Positions 34,032 to 42,341 of a stretch of DNA of 64,000 nt are shown here, in pieces. The position numbers and the translations under genes are program-made. The notes beneath the pieces were generated by a model. That model was not told the DNA's origin. It saw only the letters and a program-made list of their open reading frames with translations, and searched no databases. Numbering within the stretch: the first letter of the stretch is position 1; every line of letters begins with the position of its first letter. The DNA lies in contig NZ_KQ948934.1 in the NCBI RefSeq assembly GCF_001514235.1, forward strand, positions 332,250-396,249, read 5' to 3'. Source of the DNA: Streptomyces caeruleatus. GTDB taxonomy: Bacteria > Actinomycetota > Actinomycetes > Streptomycetales > Streptomycetaceae.

Positions 34032-34721
34032 CATCGGTTCGAGGTCGTCCTCGTCCAGATCCGTGTCGAGCTCGTCTTCGAGGTCGTCGTCGGATTCCGG
34101 CTCGCCGTCGTCGAGGTCGTCGTCGAACACCGTGCTGACGTCGAAGCGACAGACCACCCGCTGCGGATCGACCCCTTCGAAGGGCGCCTCCAGCCATTCC
34201 CCGGGGTCGGCCTGGTCGTCCGAGGCGATCACCCACAGCGTGGAGTCGCCCTCCTCCAGGCCGAACTCCTTGTGCCGGGAGGCGATCTCATCCGGCTCGA
34301 ACTCGCCGAACAGAGTGCTCAGCGCCCCGTGCACCGTGCCGGCGGCATCCGCGTCGGGGCCTTCGCCGTAGTCCGCCGCCTCGACCCGCTGGGCCTGCGC
34401 CAGCAGCCGCTGCGGCTCCGCCACGGCGTAGTCGCGGCGGATCAGCACGCTCAGCGCGTTCGGTTCCTCGGGGCCCGTGTACGGCGGCAGCGCGTCCTCC
34501 GCACCGGGGATCTCGAAGGGCGTGACCTCGTCGTAGCGGTCGTAGAGCAGCTCGTCGTAGGTCTCGGCGGCCGCGGCCAGCTGGTTGAACGCCTCGTAGA
34601 CGGCCGGGTCGTCCTCACCCGACCGGCGTTCGACCGCGGCCAGGTGGCGGTCGAGCGCGGTCTTGACCGCCTCGGCGGCGGCGCGTACCTCGGCAGCGGT
34701 GGGCTGCACAGCATCAGACAT
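34017..34721 (-). CDS. acidic protein of unknown function
   Basis: A 234-residue protein, not recognised beyond being conserved-looking in Streptomyces. Residues 10-90 look helical (VRAAAEAVKTALDRHLAAVE, YDELLYDRYDEVTPF). A central part reads TLWVIASDDQADPGEW. The last 40 residues are almost entirely Asp and Glu. No signal or membrane segment. ATG at 34721; the promoter region is shared with the divergent DUF5703 gene only 47 bp away. Confidence 0.75.
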   Translation of the reverse strand: MSDAVQPTAAEVRAAAEAVKTALDRHLAAVERRSGEDDPAVYEAFNQLAAAAETYDELLYDRYDEVTPFEIPGAEDALPPYTGPEEPNALSVLIRRDYAVAEPQRLLAQAQRVEAADYGEGPDADAAGTVHGALSTLFGEFEPDEIASRHKEFGLEEGDSTLWVIASDDQADPGEWLEAPFEGVDPQRVVCRFDVSTVFDDDLDDGEPESDDDLEDELDTDLDEDDLEPMDADR

Positions 34722-34768
34722 AGTGCAGACGCTATCCGTACCGGGCCCCAGCCCGCACAATAGATGCG

Positions 34769-34957
34769 ATGCCGGAATACGAATTTGTCGACGTGTACGT
34801 ACCGCGCGGGGTCTCCCGCAAGGACGCCACACGCCTGCTGACGGACCATGCCGAGTACGGACACTGGGAGTTGGACCGCCTGAGCCTGCTGCGTGACGGC
34901 AGCCGCAAGGTGCGGCTGCGGCGCCGGATCATCCGCCAGGTGCGGGCCACATGGTGA
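34769..34957 (+). CDS. DUF5703 family small protein
   Basis: A 62-residue basic protein (EYEFVDVYVPRGVSRKDATR, then YGHWELDRLSLLRDGSRKV and RRRIIRQVRATW). It matches the short actinobacterial DUF5703 family of unknown role. CAATAG 5 bp before the ATG suggests a leaderless transcript. A strong terminator follows at 35005-35036. Confidence 0.85.
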   Translation: MPEYEFVDVYVPRGVSRKDATRLLTDHAEYGHWELDRLSLLRDGSRKVRLRRRIIRQVRATW

Positions 34958-35004
34958 GCTGAGGCGACAGACAGCGAGACAGGGACAACAGCAGAGAACA
35001 CACC

Positions 35005-35036
35005 GGAGCGGGCCCCGCCGATGCGGGGCCCGCTCC
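35005..35036 (+). terminator. terminator after DUF5703 gene
   Basis: A perfect 14-bp inverted repeat (35005-35018 with 35023-35036) with a 4-nt loop is followed by GTTT. It also lies downstream of the convergent chaplin gene. Confidence 0.8.
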
Positions 35037-35059
35037 GTTTCCCGCCGGACGGCAGGGTG

Positions 35060-35920
35060 CTACGCCGAAGGCCGGGCCTTGCGGTAGAGCACCGTGCCGG
35101 CCAGCAGCGCGCCCGCGCCGACCGGGAGGGCGAGGCCCATCGGCAGGTCGCTGCCGGTCCGGGCGAGCTGCGCGTCACCCCGGGGCTGGGTGACGAAGTG
35201 CGCGCCCGGCTGGTTGCCGTGCGAGGAGCCGCCCGGCGTCACGTCGCCCGTGCCGGGCGGTGTGCTCGGGGAACCGGGGTGGCTCGGCTCGTCGGGGTTC
35301 TGCGGGCTTCCGGGGTTGCCGGGGTGCTCCGGGTTGCCTGGGTTGCCCGGCTGCTCGGGGTTGCCGGGATGGCCAGGGTTACCGGGGTTTCCCGGGTTAC
35401 CGGGGTTTCCCGGGTTACCGGGGTTTCCCGGGTTACCGGGGCTGCCCGGCTGTTCCGGGGACCCGGGCGGGTTCTGGTGGCCCCCGCCGCCGTTGTTGGT
35501 GCAGTCGTTGCCCTCGGTGGCGTTGCCGATGCCGATGATGTCGACGCTGTTGCCGCACACGTTGACCGGCACATGGACCGGCGCCTCGACGTGGTTGCCG
35601 GAGGCGACGCCGGGCGAGTCGGTGGCGTGCCCGTCGGCGGACGCCGCCGAGCCGCCGCCGGAGCCGTGGCCGCCGCCCGGGTTGGCGCAGCTGTTGCCGC
35701 TCGCCGGGTTGAGCACCCCGATGACGTCGACGGTGTTGCCGCAGACGTTGACCGGCACGTGCACCGGCGCCTGCACCGTGTTGCCCGACAGCACGCCGGG
35801 CGAGTTCGAGCTGGAGCCGTGCGCGGCCGAGCCGGTCGCGTGGGCGGCGCCGCCCGCGGCCGCGACGATGCCGGTCGCGGCCGCCACGGTCATCAGGCCC
35901 TTGCGGGTGACCTGTCGCAT
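35060..35920 (-). CDS. chpC: long, cell-wall-anchored chaplin with collagen-like linker
   Basis: A 286-residue long chaplin of the ChpA-C type. It has a signal peptide (residues 1-28), chaplin domain 1 (about 38-79, Cys60 and Cys78), chaplin domain 2 (about 100-141, Cys122 and Cys140), a Pro/Gly/Asn linker (145-230), sorting signal LARTG (252-256), a membrane helix and a basic tail. Class E sortases anchor LAxTG proteins, and chaplins coat aerial hyphae and spores with amyloid fibres. The linker consists of consecutive Pro-Gly-Asn triplets (seven in a row from residue 161), encoded by an 18-bp DNA repeat. Named chpC from its position next to chpH; ChpA or ChpB cannot be excluded. Confidence 0.9.
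   Translation of the reverse strand: MRQVTRKGLMTVAAATGIVAAAGGAAHATGSAAHGSSSNSPGVLSGNTVQAPVHVPVNVCGNTVDVIGVLNPASGNSCANPGGGHGSGGGSAASADGHATDSPGVASGNHVEAPVHVPVNVCGNSVDIIGIGNATEGNDCTNNGGGGHQNPPGSPEQPGSPGNPGNPGNPGNPGNPGNPGNPGHPGNPEQPGNPGNPEHPGNPGSPQNPDEPSHPGSPSTPPGTGDVTPGGSSHGNQPGAHFVTQPRGDAQLARTGSDLPMGLALPVGAGALLAGTVLYRKARPSA
35379..35450. repeat. 18-bp tandem repeat coding for the collagen-like linker
   Basis: TTACCGGGGTTTCCCGGG is present three times without change (35379-35432), followed by a diverged fourth copy (35433-35450). Each unit encodes two Pro-Gly-Asn triplets in the leftward chaplin. Near-identity of the units suggests recent slippage or expansion. Confidence 0.8.
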
Positions 35921-36000
35921 TGCTGAATACCTGCCTTCGACCTTGTTCCGAAGATCCGAAGAAAGGACGCCGGGAATTCGCCCGACGTCCCCAAAGGCCG

Positions 36001-36039
36001 GTCGGCCCCGGAGCGCATGGCACGCACTCCGGGGCCGAC
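36001..36039 (-). terminator. terminator after chpH
   Basis: A perfect 13-bp inverted repeat (36001-36013 with 36027-36039) with a 13-nt loop lies 35 bp beyond the chpH stop in the direction of transcription, separating it from the long chaplin gene. Confidence 0.7.
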
Positions 36040-36073
36040 GGGCTCAGCCCTTTTCACAGGGCGAGGCACAACG

Positions 36074-36307
36074 TCACTTGTTGATGCAGGTGTTGCCGAA
36101 GGCGGGGTTCAGCAGCCCGATCACCGAGATCGTGTTGCCGCAGACGTTCACGGGGACGTGAATCGGCGCCTGAACGACGTTGCCCGAAAGGACACCCGGG
36201 GAGTGCACCGCGGCACCCTGGGCACCCGAGTCGGCGACGGCGAGGCCCGCGCCCGCGAGAACCAGCCCACCAGTGGCAGCCGCAGCGGCGACGACCTTCT
36301 TGATCAT
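36074..36307 (-). CDS. chpH: short chaplin
   Basis: A 77-residue secreted chaplin with a signal peptide (1-25, ending LAVA) and a single chaplin domain (VHSPGVLSGNVVQAPIHVP, Cys56, then SVIGLLNPAFGNTC, Cys74). The two Cys form the intramolecular disulfide known in short chaplins, which assemble into surface-active amyloid fibres at the air interface. AAGGAGG lies 6 bp before the ATG. A BldN-type promoter and a 5' leader hairpin lie upstream. Short chaplins are interchangeable in sequence; chpH is assigned from pairing with the long chaplin and M20 genes. Confidence 0.93.
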   Translation of the reverse strand: MIKKVVAAAAATGGLVLAGAGLAVADSGAQGAAVHSPGVLSGNVVQAPIHVPVNVCGNTISVIGLLNPAFGNTCINK

Positions 36308-36326
36308 TATTCCTCCTTGTTGGCAA

Positions 36327-36350
36327 TGCGATCACAAGTAGCTGATCGCA
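36327..36350 (-). other. 5' leader hairpin of chpH
   Basis: A perfect 8-bp stem, TGCGATCA (36327-36334) and TGATCGCA (36343-36350), with an 8-nt loop lies in the untranslated leader between the promoter and the ribosome-binding site. It may stabilise the mRNA or be bound by a regulator. Confidence 0.5.
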
Positions 36351-36356
36351 TCACCT

Positions 36357-36384
36357 GTAACGAGGAGGAACTAATAGGGCTACG
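36357..36384 (-). promoter_or_regulatory. sigma-BldN-type promoter of chpH
   Basis: On the minus strand, CGTAGC (36384-36379), 16 bp, then CGTTAC (36362-36357). This matches closely the published BldN consensus CGTAAC-N16-CGTTGA that drives chaplin and rodlin genes. The ATG is about 50 bp downstream. Confidence 0.7.
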
Positions 36385-36464
36385 ACCTGATGAGCGCGTT
36401 CACTCGTGCCGGTCACGACCAGTACGTCTGGTCGAATACCGAAGTGTGCTTTCAGCGGGCCAAT

Positions 36465-37790
36465 TCAGGACGCATCGATGAACCGGTCGAGCACCCGGAC
36501 CCCGAATTGCAGCCCGTCCACCGGTACCCGCTCGTCGACGCCGTGGAACATGCCCGCGAAGTCCAGCTCCGGCGGCAGCTTCAGCGGGGCGAACCCGAAG
36601 CCCCGGATGCCGAGGTCGTCGAAGGACTTGGCGTCGGTGCCGCCGGAGAGCATGTAGGGGATCGCCTTGGCCGCCGGGTCCTCGGCGACCAGCGCGGACT
36701 GCATCGCCGCGACGAGCGCCCCGTCGAAGCCGGTCTCCACGGCCTTGTCGGCGTGCACGTCCTCGCGCCGTACGTTCGGGCCGAGGATCTTGTCGAGGTC
36801 GGCGAGGAACTCCTCCTCGAACCCGGGCAGGAAGCGGCCGTCGACGTGCGCGGTGGCCTCGCCCGGGATGACGTTGACCTTGTAGCCGGCGCCGAGCTGC
36901 GTGGGGTTCGCGGTGTTGCTGAGGGTCGCGCCGATGAGCTTGGCGATGCCGCCGAGCCTGGCGAGGGTGTCCTCCATGTTCTCCGGGTCCAGCTCGGTGC
37001 CGAGGGCGTCGCCGAGTTCGTCGAGGAAGGCCCTGGTGGTCTTGGTGACCCGCACCGGGAACTTGTGCCGGCCGAGGCGCGCGACGGCCTCCGACAGTTC
37101 GGTGATCGCGTTGTCCCGGTGGATCATCGAGCCGTGTCCCGCCGTACCGGCCACGGTCAGCTTCATCCAGTGCATGCCCTTCTCGGCCGTCTGGATCAGA
37201 TAGAGCCGGCGCTCCTCGCTCACGGTGAACGAGAACCCGCCCACCTCGCTGATCGCCTCGGTGACACCCTCGAAGAGGTCGGGATGCTTCTCGACGAGGA
37301 ACCGGGCGCCGAACTTGCCACCGGCCTCCTCGTCGGCGAGGAACGCGAGCACGATGTCGCGCGGAGGCCTGCGGCCACTGCGCAGCCGGTCGCGCACGAC
37401 CGCCAGGGTCATCGCGTCCATGTCCTTCATGTCGACGGCCCCGCGCCCCCACACGCACCCGTCCGCGACCTCGCCGGAGAAGGGGTGGTGGGTCCAGTCG
37501 TCGGCGTTGGCCGGTACGACGTCGGTGTGGCCGTGGATGAGCAGCGCGGGCCGGGACGGGTCCTCCCCCTCGATCCGGGCCACCGTGGAGGCGCGTCCCG
37601 GGTGGGACTCGAAGATCTTCGGTTCCAGCCCCACCTCGGCGAGCTTCTCGGCGACGTACTCGGCCGCCTTGCGCTCACCGGGCCCCGAGTGGTCACCGTA
37701 GTTGCTGGTGTCGATCTGGATCAGCTCGCGGCAGAGGTCCACGACCTCGTCCTCGCCGGTGACGCCCCTGGCCGTGTCCGTCTCGCTCAC
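36465..37790 (-). CDS. M20/M25/M40-family metallopeptidase
   Basis: A 441-residue zinc hydrolase (dipeptidase/ArgE/CPG2-like). Seen: LLIHGHTDVVPANADDW (zinc His and Asp), GRGAVDMKDMDAM, FLADEEAGGKFGA (catalytic Glu and zinc Glu), the dimerisation lid with AGHGSMIHRDN, and the C-terminal zinc His in FAGMFHGVDERVP. GTG at 37790 is preferred because GGAGGAA is 5 bp upstream. Substrate not known; probably acylated amino acids or dipeptides in the cytoplasm. Confidence 0.92.
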   Translation of the reverse strand: MSETDTARGVTGEDEVVDLCRELIQIDTSNYGDHSGPGERKAAEYVAEKLAEVGLEPKIFESHPGRASTVARIEGEDPSRPALLIHGHTDVVPANADDWTHHPFSGEVADGCVWGRGAVDMKDMDAMTLAVVRDRLRSGRRPPRDIVLAFLADEEAGGKFGARFLVEKHPDLFEGVTEAISEVGGFSFTVSEERRLYLIQTAEKGMHWMKLTVAGTAGHGSMIHRDNAITELSEAVARLGRHKFPVRVTKTTRAFLDELGDALGTELDPENMEDTLARLGGIAKLIGATLSNTANPTQLGAGYKVNVIPGEATAHVDGRFLPGFEEEFLADLDKILGPNVRREDVHADKAVETGFDGALVAAMQSALVAEDPAAKAIPYMLSGGTDAKSFDDLGIRGFGFAPLKLPPELDFAGMFHGVDERVPVDGLQFGVRVLDRFIDAS

Positions 37791-37978
37791 GCTGCTTCCT
37801 CCCGCGCTGTTGCTGCTGGTGGTCCCCCACATCCTCCCTCTCCGCGGTCCCGGGCCCAAGACCGGCCGCGACCCGTCACACGCCGTTAACGCGGCGACGG
37901 GGGGTGATCGGGCACCCTCGAAAGCCTGGTAGTGTTTTCTCTGTCGCCGCGGGGGTAACCCCGCACGACAGACACCTT

Positions 37979-38066
37979 GTCCGGGTGGCGGAATGGCAGA
38001 CGCGCTAGCTTGAGGTGCTAGTGCCCTTTATCGGGCGTGGGGGTTCAAGTCCCCCCTCGGACACCA
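37979..38066 (+). tRNA. tRNA-Leu (anticodon GAG)
   Basis: The cloverleaf is readable: acceptor GTCCGGG/CTCGGAC, D arm with GGCAGACGC, anticodon stem CTAGC/GCTAG around the loop TTGAGGT (anticodon GAG), a long variable arm (CCC/GGG) typical of class II Leu tRNA, and T arm GGGGG-TTCAAGT-CCCCC. Discriminator A is followed by an encoded CCA (38064-38066). A weak -10 (TAGTGT, 37930-37935) lies upstream. Confidence 0.95.
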
Positions 38067-38106
38067 GTGGGGACGTTCACGAGATCGTCCCGAAGCGTTC
38101 ACGAAT

Positions 38107-38135
38107 TACCGGTTGAGTCATATGACTCACCGGTA
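38107..38135. terminator. loop-less 14-bp palindrome after tRNA-Leu
   Basis: TACCGG-T-TGAGTCAT (38107-38121) pairs with ATGACTCA-CCGGTA (38122-38135) with one bulged T and no intervening loop bases. TTTCGTCGTTTCT follows. It is probably the tRNA terminator, but the unbroken palindrome would also suit a dimeric DNA-binding protein. Confidence 0.5.
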
Positions 38136-38381
38136 TTTCGTCGTTTCTGGGGTTTTGAGCCTCGTGATCGGCTCGATGAGGGGGTGAGGTGCAGACCGTA
38201 CGTATACGGGCTGGACGCCTGCGCCCACGAGGTCAGGGCAGGACACAGGATCCGCCCGACCGCCCCTCGGGCAGAGCCGCAGGATAGGGCGATAATGGCT
38301 TAGGTCCGGCGATTCGCCGCCCGAGGTACGCGGACCGGATCGCAGGCCGGTGCAGTCTTCGCGAGAGCGAGATGAGCCATC
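38136..38381 (+). promoter_or_regulatory. upstream region of the SpoIIE/ATPase gene
   Basis: No gene is seen in these 246 bp. GATAAT at 38291-38296 is the best -10 candidate, 85 bp before the start codon; no convincing -35 is present. CCGTA/TACGG flank a 4-bp centre around 38193. Confidence 0.3.
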
Positions 38382-40844
38382 ATGGACCAGGGCATCGCCG
38401 CCGACCGGGCGGCGCGGCCGGTCGCAGAGCCGGTCGAAGAGGCGCTCACGGCGCGCGTCACCCTCGACGAGAACGCCTCCGTGACCGGGTGGAACGCGGG
38501 CGCTGAGCGCCTGCTGGGGTACTCGGCCGCACAGATCGTGGGGCGATCGGCGGCCGGTCTGCTGGCGGAGCCGGTCCCGGTGGAGGACCTGCGCTGCATC
38601 GAGGAGCTGCCGAGATGGCATGGGACGGTCTCCGTCCGGCACCGTGATGGCCGGCGGTTGGAGATCAGGGTCCTCGCGCACCACCGGACGCCGGAGACCG
38701 GTACCCGCGAGTGGTTCCTGGTCTCCGCCCTGCCCGGGAAGCAGCCTCAGCCGGCCGACGAAGACCTCGTGCGCCGGAGCTTCGCGCAGTCCCCTTCCTG
38801 CGCGCAGGCGCTCTACGACACCGGGCTCCGGGCGCGGTGGGTGAACGAAGCCATGGAACGGGCCTTGGGCCTCACGCAGGACTACCTGCTCGGACTGCGC
38901 ACCGGCGAGGGCGTGGACGGGCCGGTCGGTGAGCTGGCAGAGCAGGGCATGCTGCGGGTGCTGGAGACCGGGGAGCCCGAGTATCAGGAGCACTTCATGC
39001 GCGCCGGCGGTGAAACGCGCGAGCACGCCTGGTCGGTCGTCCTGTCGCCGCTGCGGGACCGGACGGGCCACGTGCAGGGTGTCTGCCTCACCACGCACGA
39101 CATCACGGAGCAGTACTGGGCACGCAAGCGGCTCCAGCTGATCGCCGAGGCCGGCCAGCGCATCGGCACCACGCTCGACGTGATGCGGACGGCGCAGGAG
39201 CTGGCGGACGTGACGATCCCGGAACTCGCCGACTTCGTCAGCGTCGAACTGCTGACCTCCCTCGACGACCTGCACGAGCCGGTCCCGGAAGGCGGGTCGG
39301 CGGCCGGTCCTCTCCTTCTGCGGCGCGCCGCCCACCAGTCCGTGACCCCGGGCATCCCGGAGGCGGTCGTCGGCCTGGGCGATGTGGACGGGTATCCGGA
39401 GCATTCCGCACCGGTTGAGAGCCTCCGGTCCGGACGGGCCTCCCGGCACGAGATGACCGACGCCGCGATCGCCGACTGGGGCGCCGGCGACCCGGCCCGG
39501 ACCTCCCGGGTTCGCGAACTCGGCATCCACTCGGTGATGACGGTGCCTCTGTCGGCACGCGGAACCACTCTGGGCGTCGCCGTCTTCTACCGCTACCGGC
39601 ACCCCGAGATCTTCCAGGAGGACGATCTGGTGCTGGCCGAGGAGCTGGTGGCCCGGGCTGCCGTCTGCATCGACAACGCCCTGCGCTACACCCGTGAACG
39701 CGGTACGGCGGTGATGCTGCAGCGCAGCCTGCTGCCTCGGCGGCTGCCCGAGCAGGCGGCAGTGGAGGTCGCCTCCCGCTACCTCCCGGCCGGCGGGCAC
39801 GCCGGCGTGGGCGGCGACTGGTTCGACGTCATCCCCCTGTCCGGGGCGAGGGTGGCACTGATCGTCGGCGACGTCGTCGGCCACGGCATCCACGCCTCCG
39901 CGACCATGGGCCGTCTGCGTACGGCCGTACGCACCCTCGCCGACATCGACCTGCCCCCCGACGAACTGCTCACCCACCTCGACGACCTGGTCGCTCGCCT
40001 GTCCACCGAGCAGGAGAGCGAACAGCCCGCCGACCGGTACCCGGAGCCCGCCAGCGAGGTCGGCGCGACCTGCCTGTACGCCGTGTACGACCCGATCTCC
40101 CGGCGCTGCTCACTCGCCCGGGCCGGACATCCGCGGCCGGTCGTGGTGGGCCCCGAGGGCACCGTCGAACTCGTCGACCTCCCGGCAGGCCCCCTGCTGG
40201 GGCTGGGCGGTCTGCCTTTCGAGGCGGCCGAGATCGACCTGCCCGAGGGCAGCCTGCTCGCCCTCTACACCGACGGCCTGATCGAAGGCCGAGACCGCGA
40301 CATCGACGACGGCCTCCACCGGCTCTGCCAGCTGCTCACCCGGCCGGCGCCCTCCCTGGACGCCCTGTGTGACACGGTGCTCGCCGATCTCCTGCCCGCG
40401 CGCCCGGCCGACGACGTGGCGCTCCTCCTCGCCCGCACCCGCGCGCTCGACGCCTCGCAGGTCGCCACGTGGGAGATACCGGCCGATCCCTCCGCGGTCG
40501 CCCAGACCCGCAAGGACGCGTTGGCACAGGTCGAGGCCTGGGGGCTGGAGGACACCGCCTTCGTCACCGAGTTGGTCGTCAGTGAGCTCGTCACCAACGC
40601 CATCCGGTACGGAGAACCTCCGATCCAACTCCGCCTGATCCACGACAGCACCCTCATCTGTGAGGTCTCCGACGGCAGCAACACAGCTCCCCACCTCCGC
40701 CGCGCCCGCACGTACGACGAGGGCGGCCGCGGTCTGCTCCTCGTCGCACAGCTGACCCAGCGCTGGGGCACCCGCCAGAGTGCCCGGGGCAAGACCATCT
40801 GGACGGAACAGACTTTCGAGCCGGTCCCGCCCGACCTCTTCTGA
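38382..40844 (+). CDS. PAS-PAS-GAF-SpoIIE phosphatase fused to HATPase (anti-sigma type) kinase
   Basis: An 820-residue cytoplasmic signalling protein. Residues about 20-115 and 128-243 are PAS domains (WNAGAERLLGYSAAQIVGRS; ERALGLTQDYLLGL), 250-420 a GAF domain, and 440-660 a PP2C/SpoIIE phosphatase with the metal motifs GVGGDWFDVIPL and VGDVVGHGIHASATMGRLR. Residues 690-815 are an RsbW-like ATPase with SELVTNAIRYGEPPI and GGRGLLLVAQL. Such proteins dephosphorylate an anti-anti-sigma factor and bind or phosphorylate partners, coupling a signal to sigma-factor release. No sigma or STAS gene is adjacent, so partners act in trans. ATG at 38382. Confidence 0.9.
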   Translation: MDQGIAADRAARPVAEPVEEALTARVTLDENASVTGWNAGAERLLGYSAAQIVGRSAAGLLAEPVPVEDLRCIEELPRWHGTVSVRHRDGRRLEIRVLAHHRTPETGTREWFLVSALPGKQPQPADEDLVRRSFAQSPSCAQALYDTGLRARWVNEAMERALGLTQDYLLGLRTGEGVDGPVGELAEQGMLRVLETGEPEYQEHFMRAGGETREHAWSVVLSPLRDRTGHVQGVCLTTHDITEQYWARKRLQLIAEAGQRIGTTLDVMRTAQELADVTIPELADFVSVELLTSLDDLHEPVPEGGSAAGPLLLRRAAHQSVTPGIPEAVVGLGDVDGYPEHSAPVESLRSGRASRHEMTDAAIADWGAGDPARTSRVRELGIHSVMTVPLSARGTTLGVAVFYRYRHPEIFQEDDLVLAEELVARAAVCIDNALRYTRERGTAVMLQRSLLPRRLPEQAAVEVASRYLPAGGHAGVGGDWFDVIPLSGARVALIVGDVVGHGIHASATMGRLRTAVRTLADIDLPPDELLTHLDDLVARLSTEQESEQPADRYPEPASEVGATCLYAVYDPISRRCSLARAGHPRPVVVGPEGTVELVDLPAGPLLGLGGLPFEAAEIDLPEGSLLALYTDGLIEGRDRDIDDGLHRLCQLLTRPAPSLDALCDTVLADLLPARPADDVALLLARTRALDASQVATWEIPADPSAVAQTRKDALAQVEAWGLEDTAFVTELVVSELVTNAIRYGEPPIQLRLIHDSTLICEVSDGSNTAPHLRRARTYDEGGRGLLLVAQLTQRWGTRQSARGKTIWTEQTFEPVPPDLF

Positions 40845-40895
40845 CCAGCGGCAGCCACTTCCTCATCGCCGGCCATGCATCACCTATGGCTCCTG

Positions 40896-42161
40896 TCAAT
40901 CAGGGGTTTCTCGCTTTTCCGGGGCTGTTTCGGCCGAAGTGCGGCCGTCGGCCGCCAGCAGGGCGATCACGGCGAGGGCGGCGAGCAGGATGATCGCCAG
41001 GACCAGGACCGTCAGGGTCGTGGGGTCGTTCCAGAGCGCGAACACCAGGGCGATCACCAGCAGGGCCCCGATCGTGAGCCACTTCCGGTTGCCCTCGGTC
41101 CAGGTCCCGGCCCGGCCCGTGGTGACGCCGTGGGCCTCCGCCCACCGGGCCGCAAAGTCCGCGCCGCGTTCGGACCCGGAGCGCACCGCGCGCGGCAGCC
41201 GGCCCGGTCCGACGAGGTAGGCGCCGAGCGCGACGATCACGGCGAGCACGATGACGGTGCGCAGGGTGGCCTTCAGGAAGCGCAGCAGGGTGTCGAAGAC
41301 CGCGGCCGCCGCCGGTTCGGACAGGACGCTCGGCGGGAGATGGTCCAGGTAGTAGCGGCGGGCGACGACCAGGCCGATGGCGACGACCAGGCAGCCCACG
41401 GCCGCGCCCAGCGCCGTCTTCGCCAGCGCCCGTCTGCGACGGTGGGCCAGCAGGACGCCCGCCGCCCCGAGCAGCACGGTGATCACCGGCATCCAGTAGC
41501 CGGCCAGGTCCAGCGCGTGCGCCGCGTCCTGGAACTGGTCGAGTTGGTCGGACTGGAAGAGGACCACCTGTTTCTCGACGGCGGGGATATGGGAAGCCGG
41601 CTGCACGCCGGCGTCGACCAGATCCTTCTTGACCTGCTCCACTGCGGTTCCGACGTCGAGGGTCACGGTGCCCTCCTCGACGCCGATCGCCCCGCGTCCC
41701 TTGCCCGTGAGGGCATGTACGACAGCCGAGTGGGCGGTCCGGTTCGCCGTGACCCACAGCTTCTCGAACCGGTCGCTCTCGACGAAGCGTTTCGCCACCC
41801 GGTCGGCGGCGGCGTGGGCGGCCTCGTTCACCTGGGGGGCCAGTGCTTTGACGGCGTCGGCAGCGCGGGGCGGCAGGCCCTGCGACTTCAGCCAGTTCGC
41901 GATGTCGGTGGTGATCTGCTTGCCGTCGACGCGGACGTCGACCGCGTCGACGAGCCGGTGGCGCACCGCGTCCTCGATGGCGCGGTCGGTGGCGAGCGGC
42001 TTCATCGTCTTGACGTAGCGGTCGGTGTCCAGAGCGATGTCGTGCACCCACACCGTGATCACGGTGACGGGGACCAGAACGCACGTGAGGACGATCAGCA
42101 CGGCCGAGGCCGTGCTCCGCAGCACCCGGCCCGCACGACCGCCCTGTGGCGAGTTCGACAT
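40896..42161 (-). CDS. integral membrane protein with large extracytoplasmic domain
   Basis: A 421-residue protein of unknown function. One membrane helix near residues 13-40 (SAVLIVLTCVLVPVTVITVW) is followed by an extracytoplasmic region to about 225, then by several helices (YWMPVITVLLGAAGVLL; ALGAAVGCLVVAIGLVVA; VIVLAVIVALGAYLVGP; two near the C-terminus). The outer region has DTDRYVKTMKPLATDRAIED, a feature of a Streptomyces membrane-protein group I cannot name. ATG at 42161 is preferred, with GGAGG 5 bp upstream. It converges on the SpoIIE gene. Confidence 0.8.
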   Translation of the reverse strand: MSNSPQGGRAGRVLRSTASAVLIVLTCVLVPVTVITVWVHDIALDTDRYVKTMKPLATDRAIEDAVRHRLVDAVDVRVDGKQITTDIANWLKSQGLPPRAADAVKALAPQVNEAAHAAADRVAKRFVESDRFEKLWVTANRTAHSAVVHALTGKGRGAIGVEEGTVTLDVGTAVEQVKKDLVDAGVQPASHIPAVEKQVVLFQSDQLDQFQDAAHALDLAGYWMPVITVLLGAAGVLLAHRRRRALAKTALGAAVGCLVVAIGLVVARRYYLDHLPPSVLSEPAAAAVFDTLLRFLKATLRTVIVLAVIVALGAYLVGPGRLPRAVRSGSERGADFAARWAEAHGVTTGRAGTWTEGNRKWLTIGALLVIALVFALWNDPTTLTVLVLAIILLAALAVIALLAADGRTSAETAPEKRETPD

Positions 42162-42341
42162 CAGTCCTCCGGCATCGGGACACCGGCCGCGAAAACCCCC
42201 GCGGCCTGTGTCCATTGCCGCTGAACAGGGGCTTCACCGCATGCCGGACTGGGCCATCCGGACGCCCTGTTCACGGCCCCTCACCCACTGTGTGGGGCAT
42301 GTCTCGTCCGATGAAGATCACCAGGTCAACGTGGGTCCACC

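Noticed and set aside
35379..35450. CRISPR array
   Set aside because: The 18-bp units are contiguous with no unique spacers, are in frame, and encode the chaplin linker.
37979..38381. Active integrative element at tRNA-Leu
   Set aside because: No integrase, excisionase or replication genes and no noticed duplicate of the tRNA 3' end within the window.
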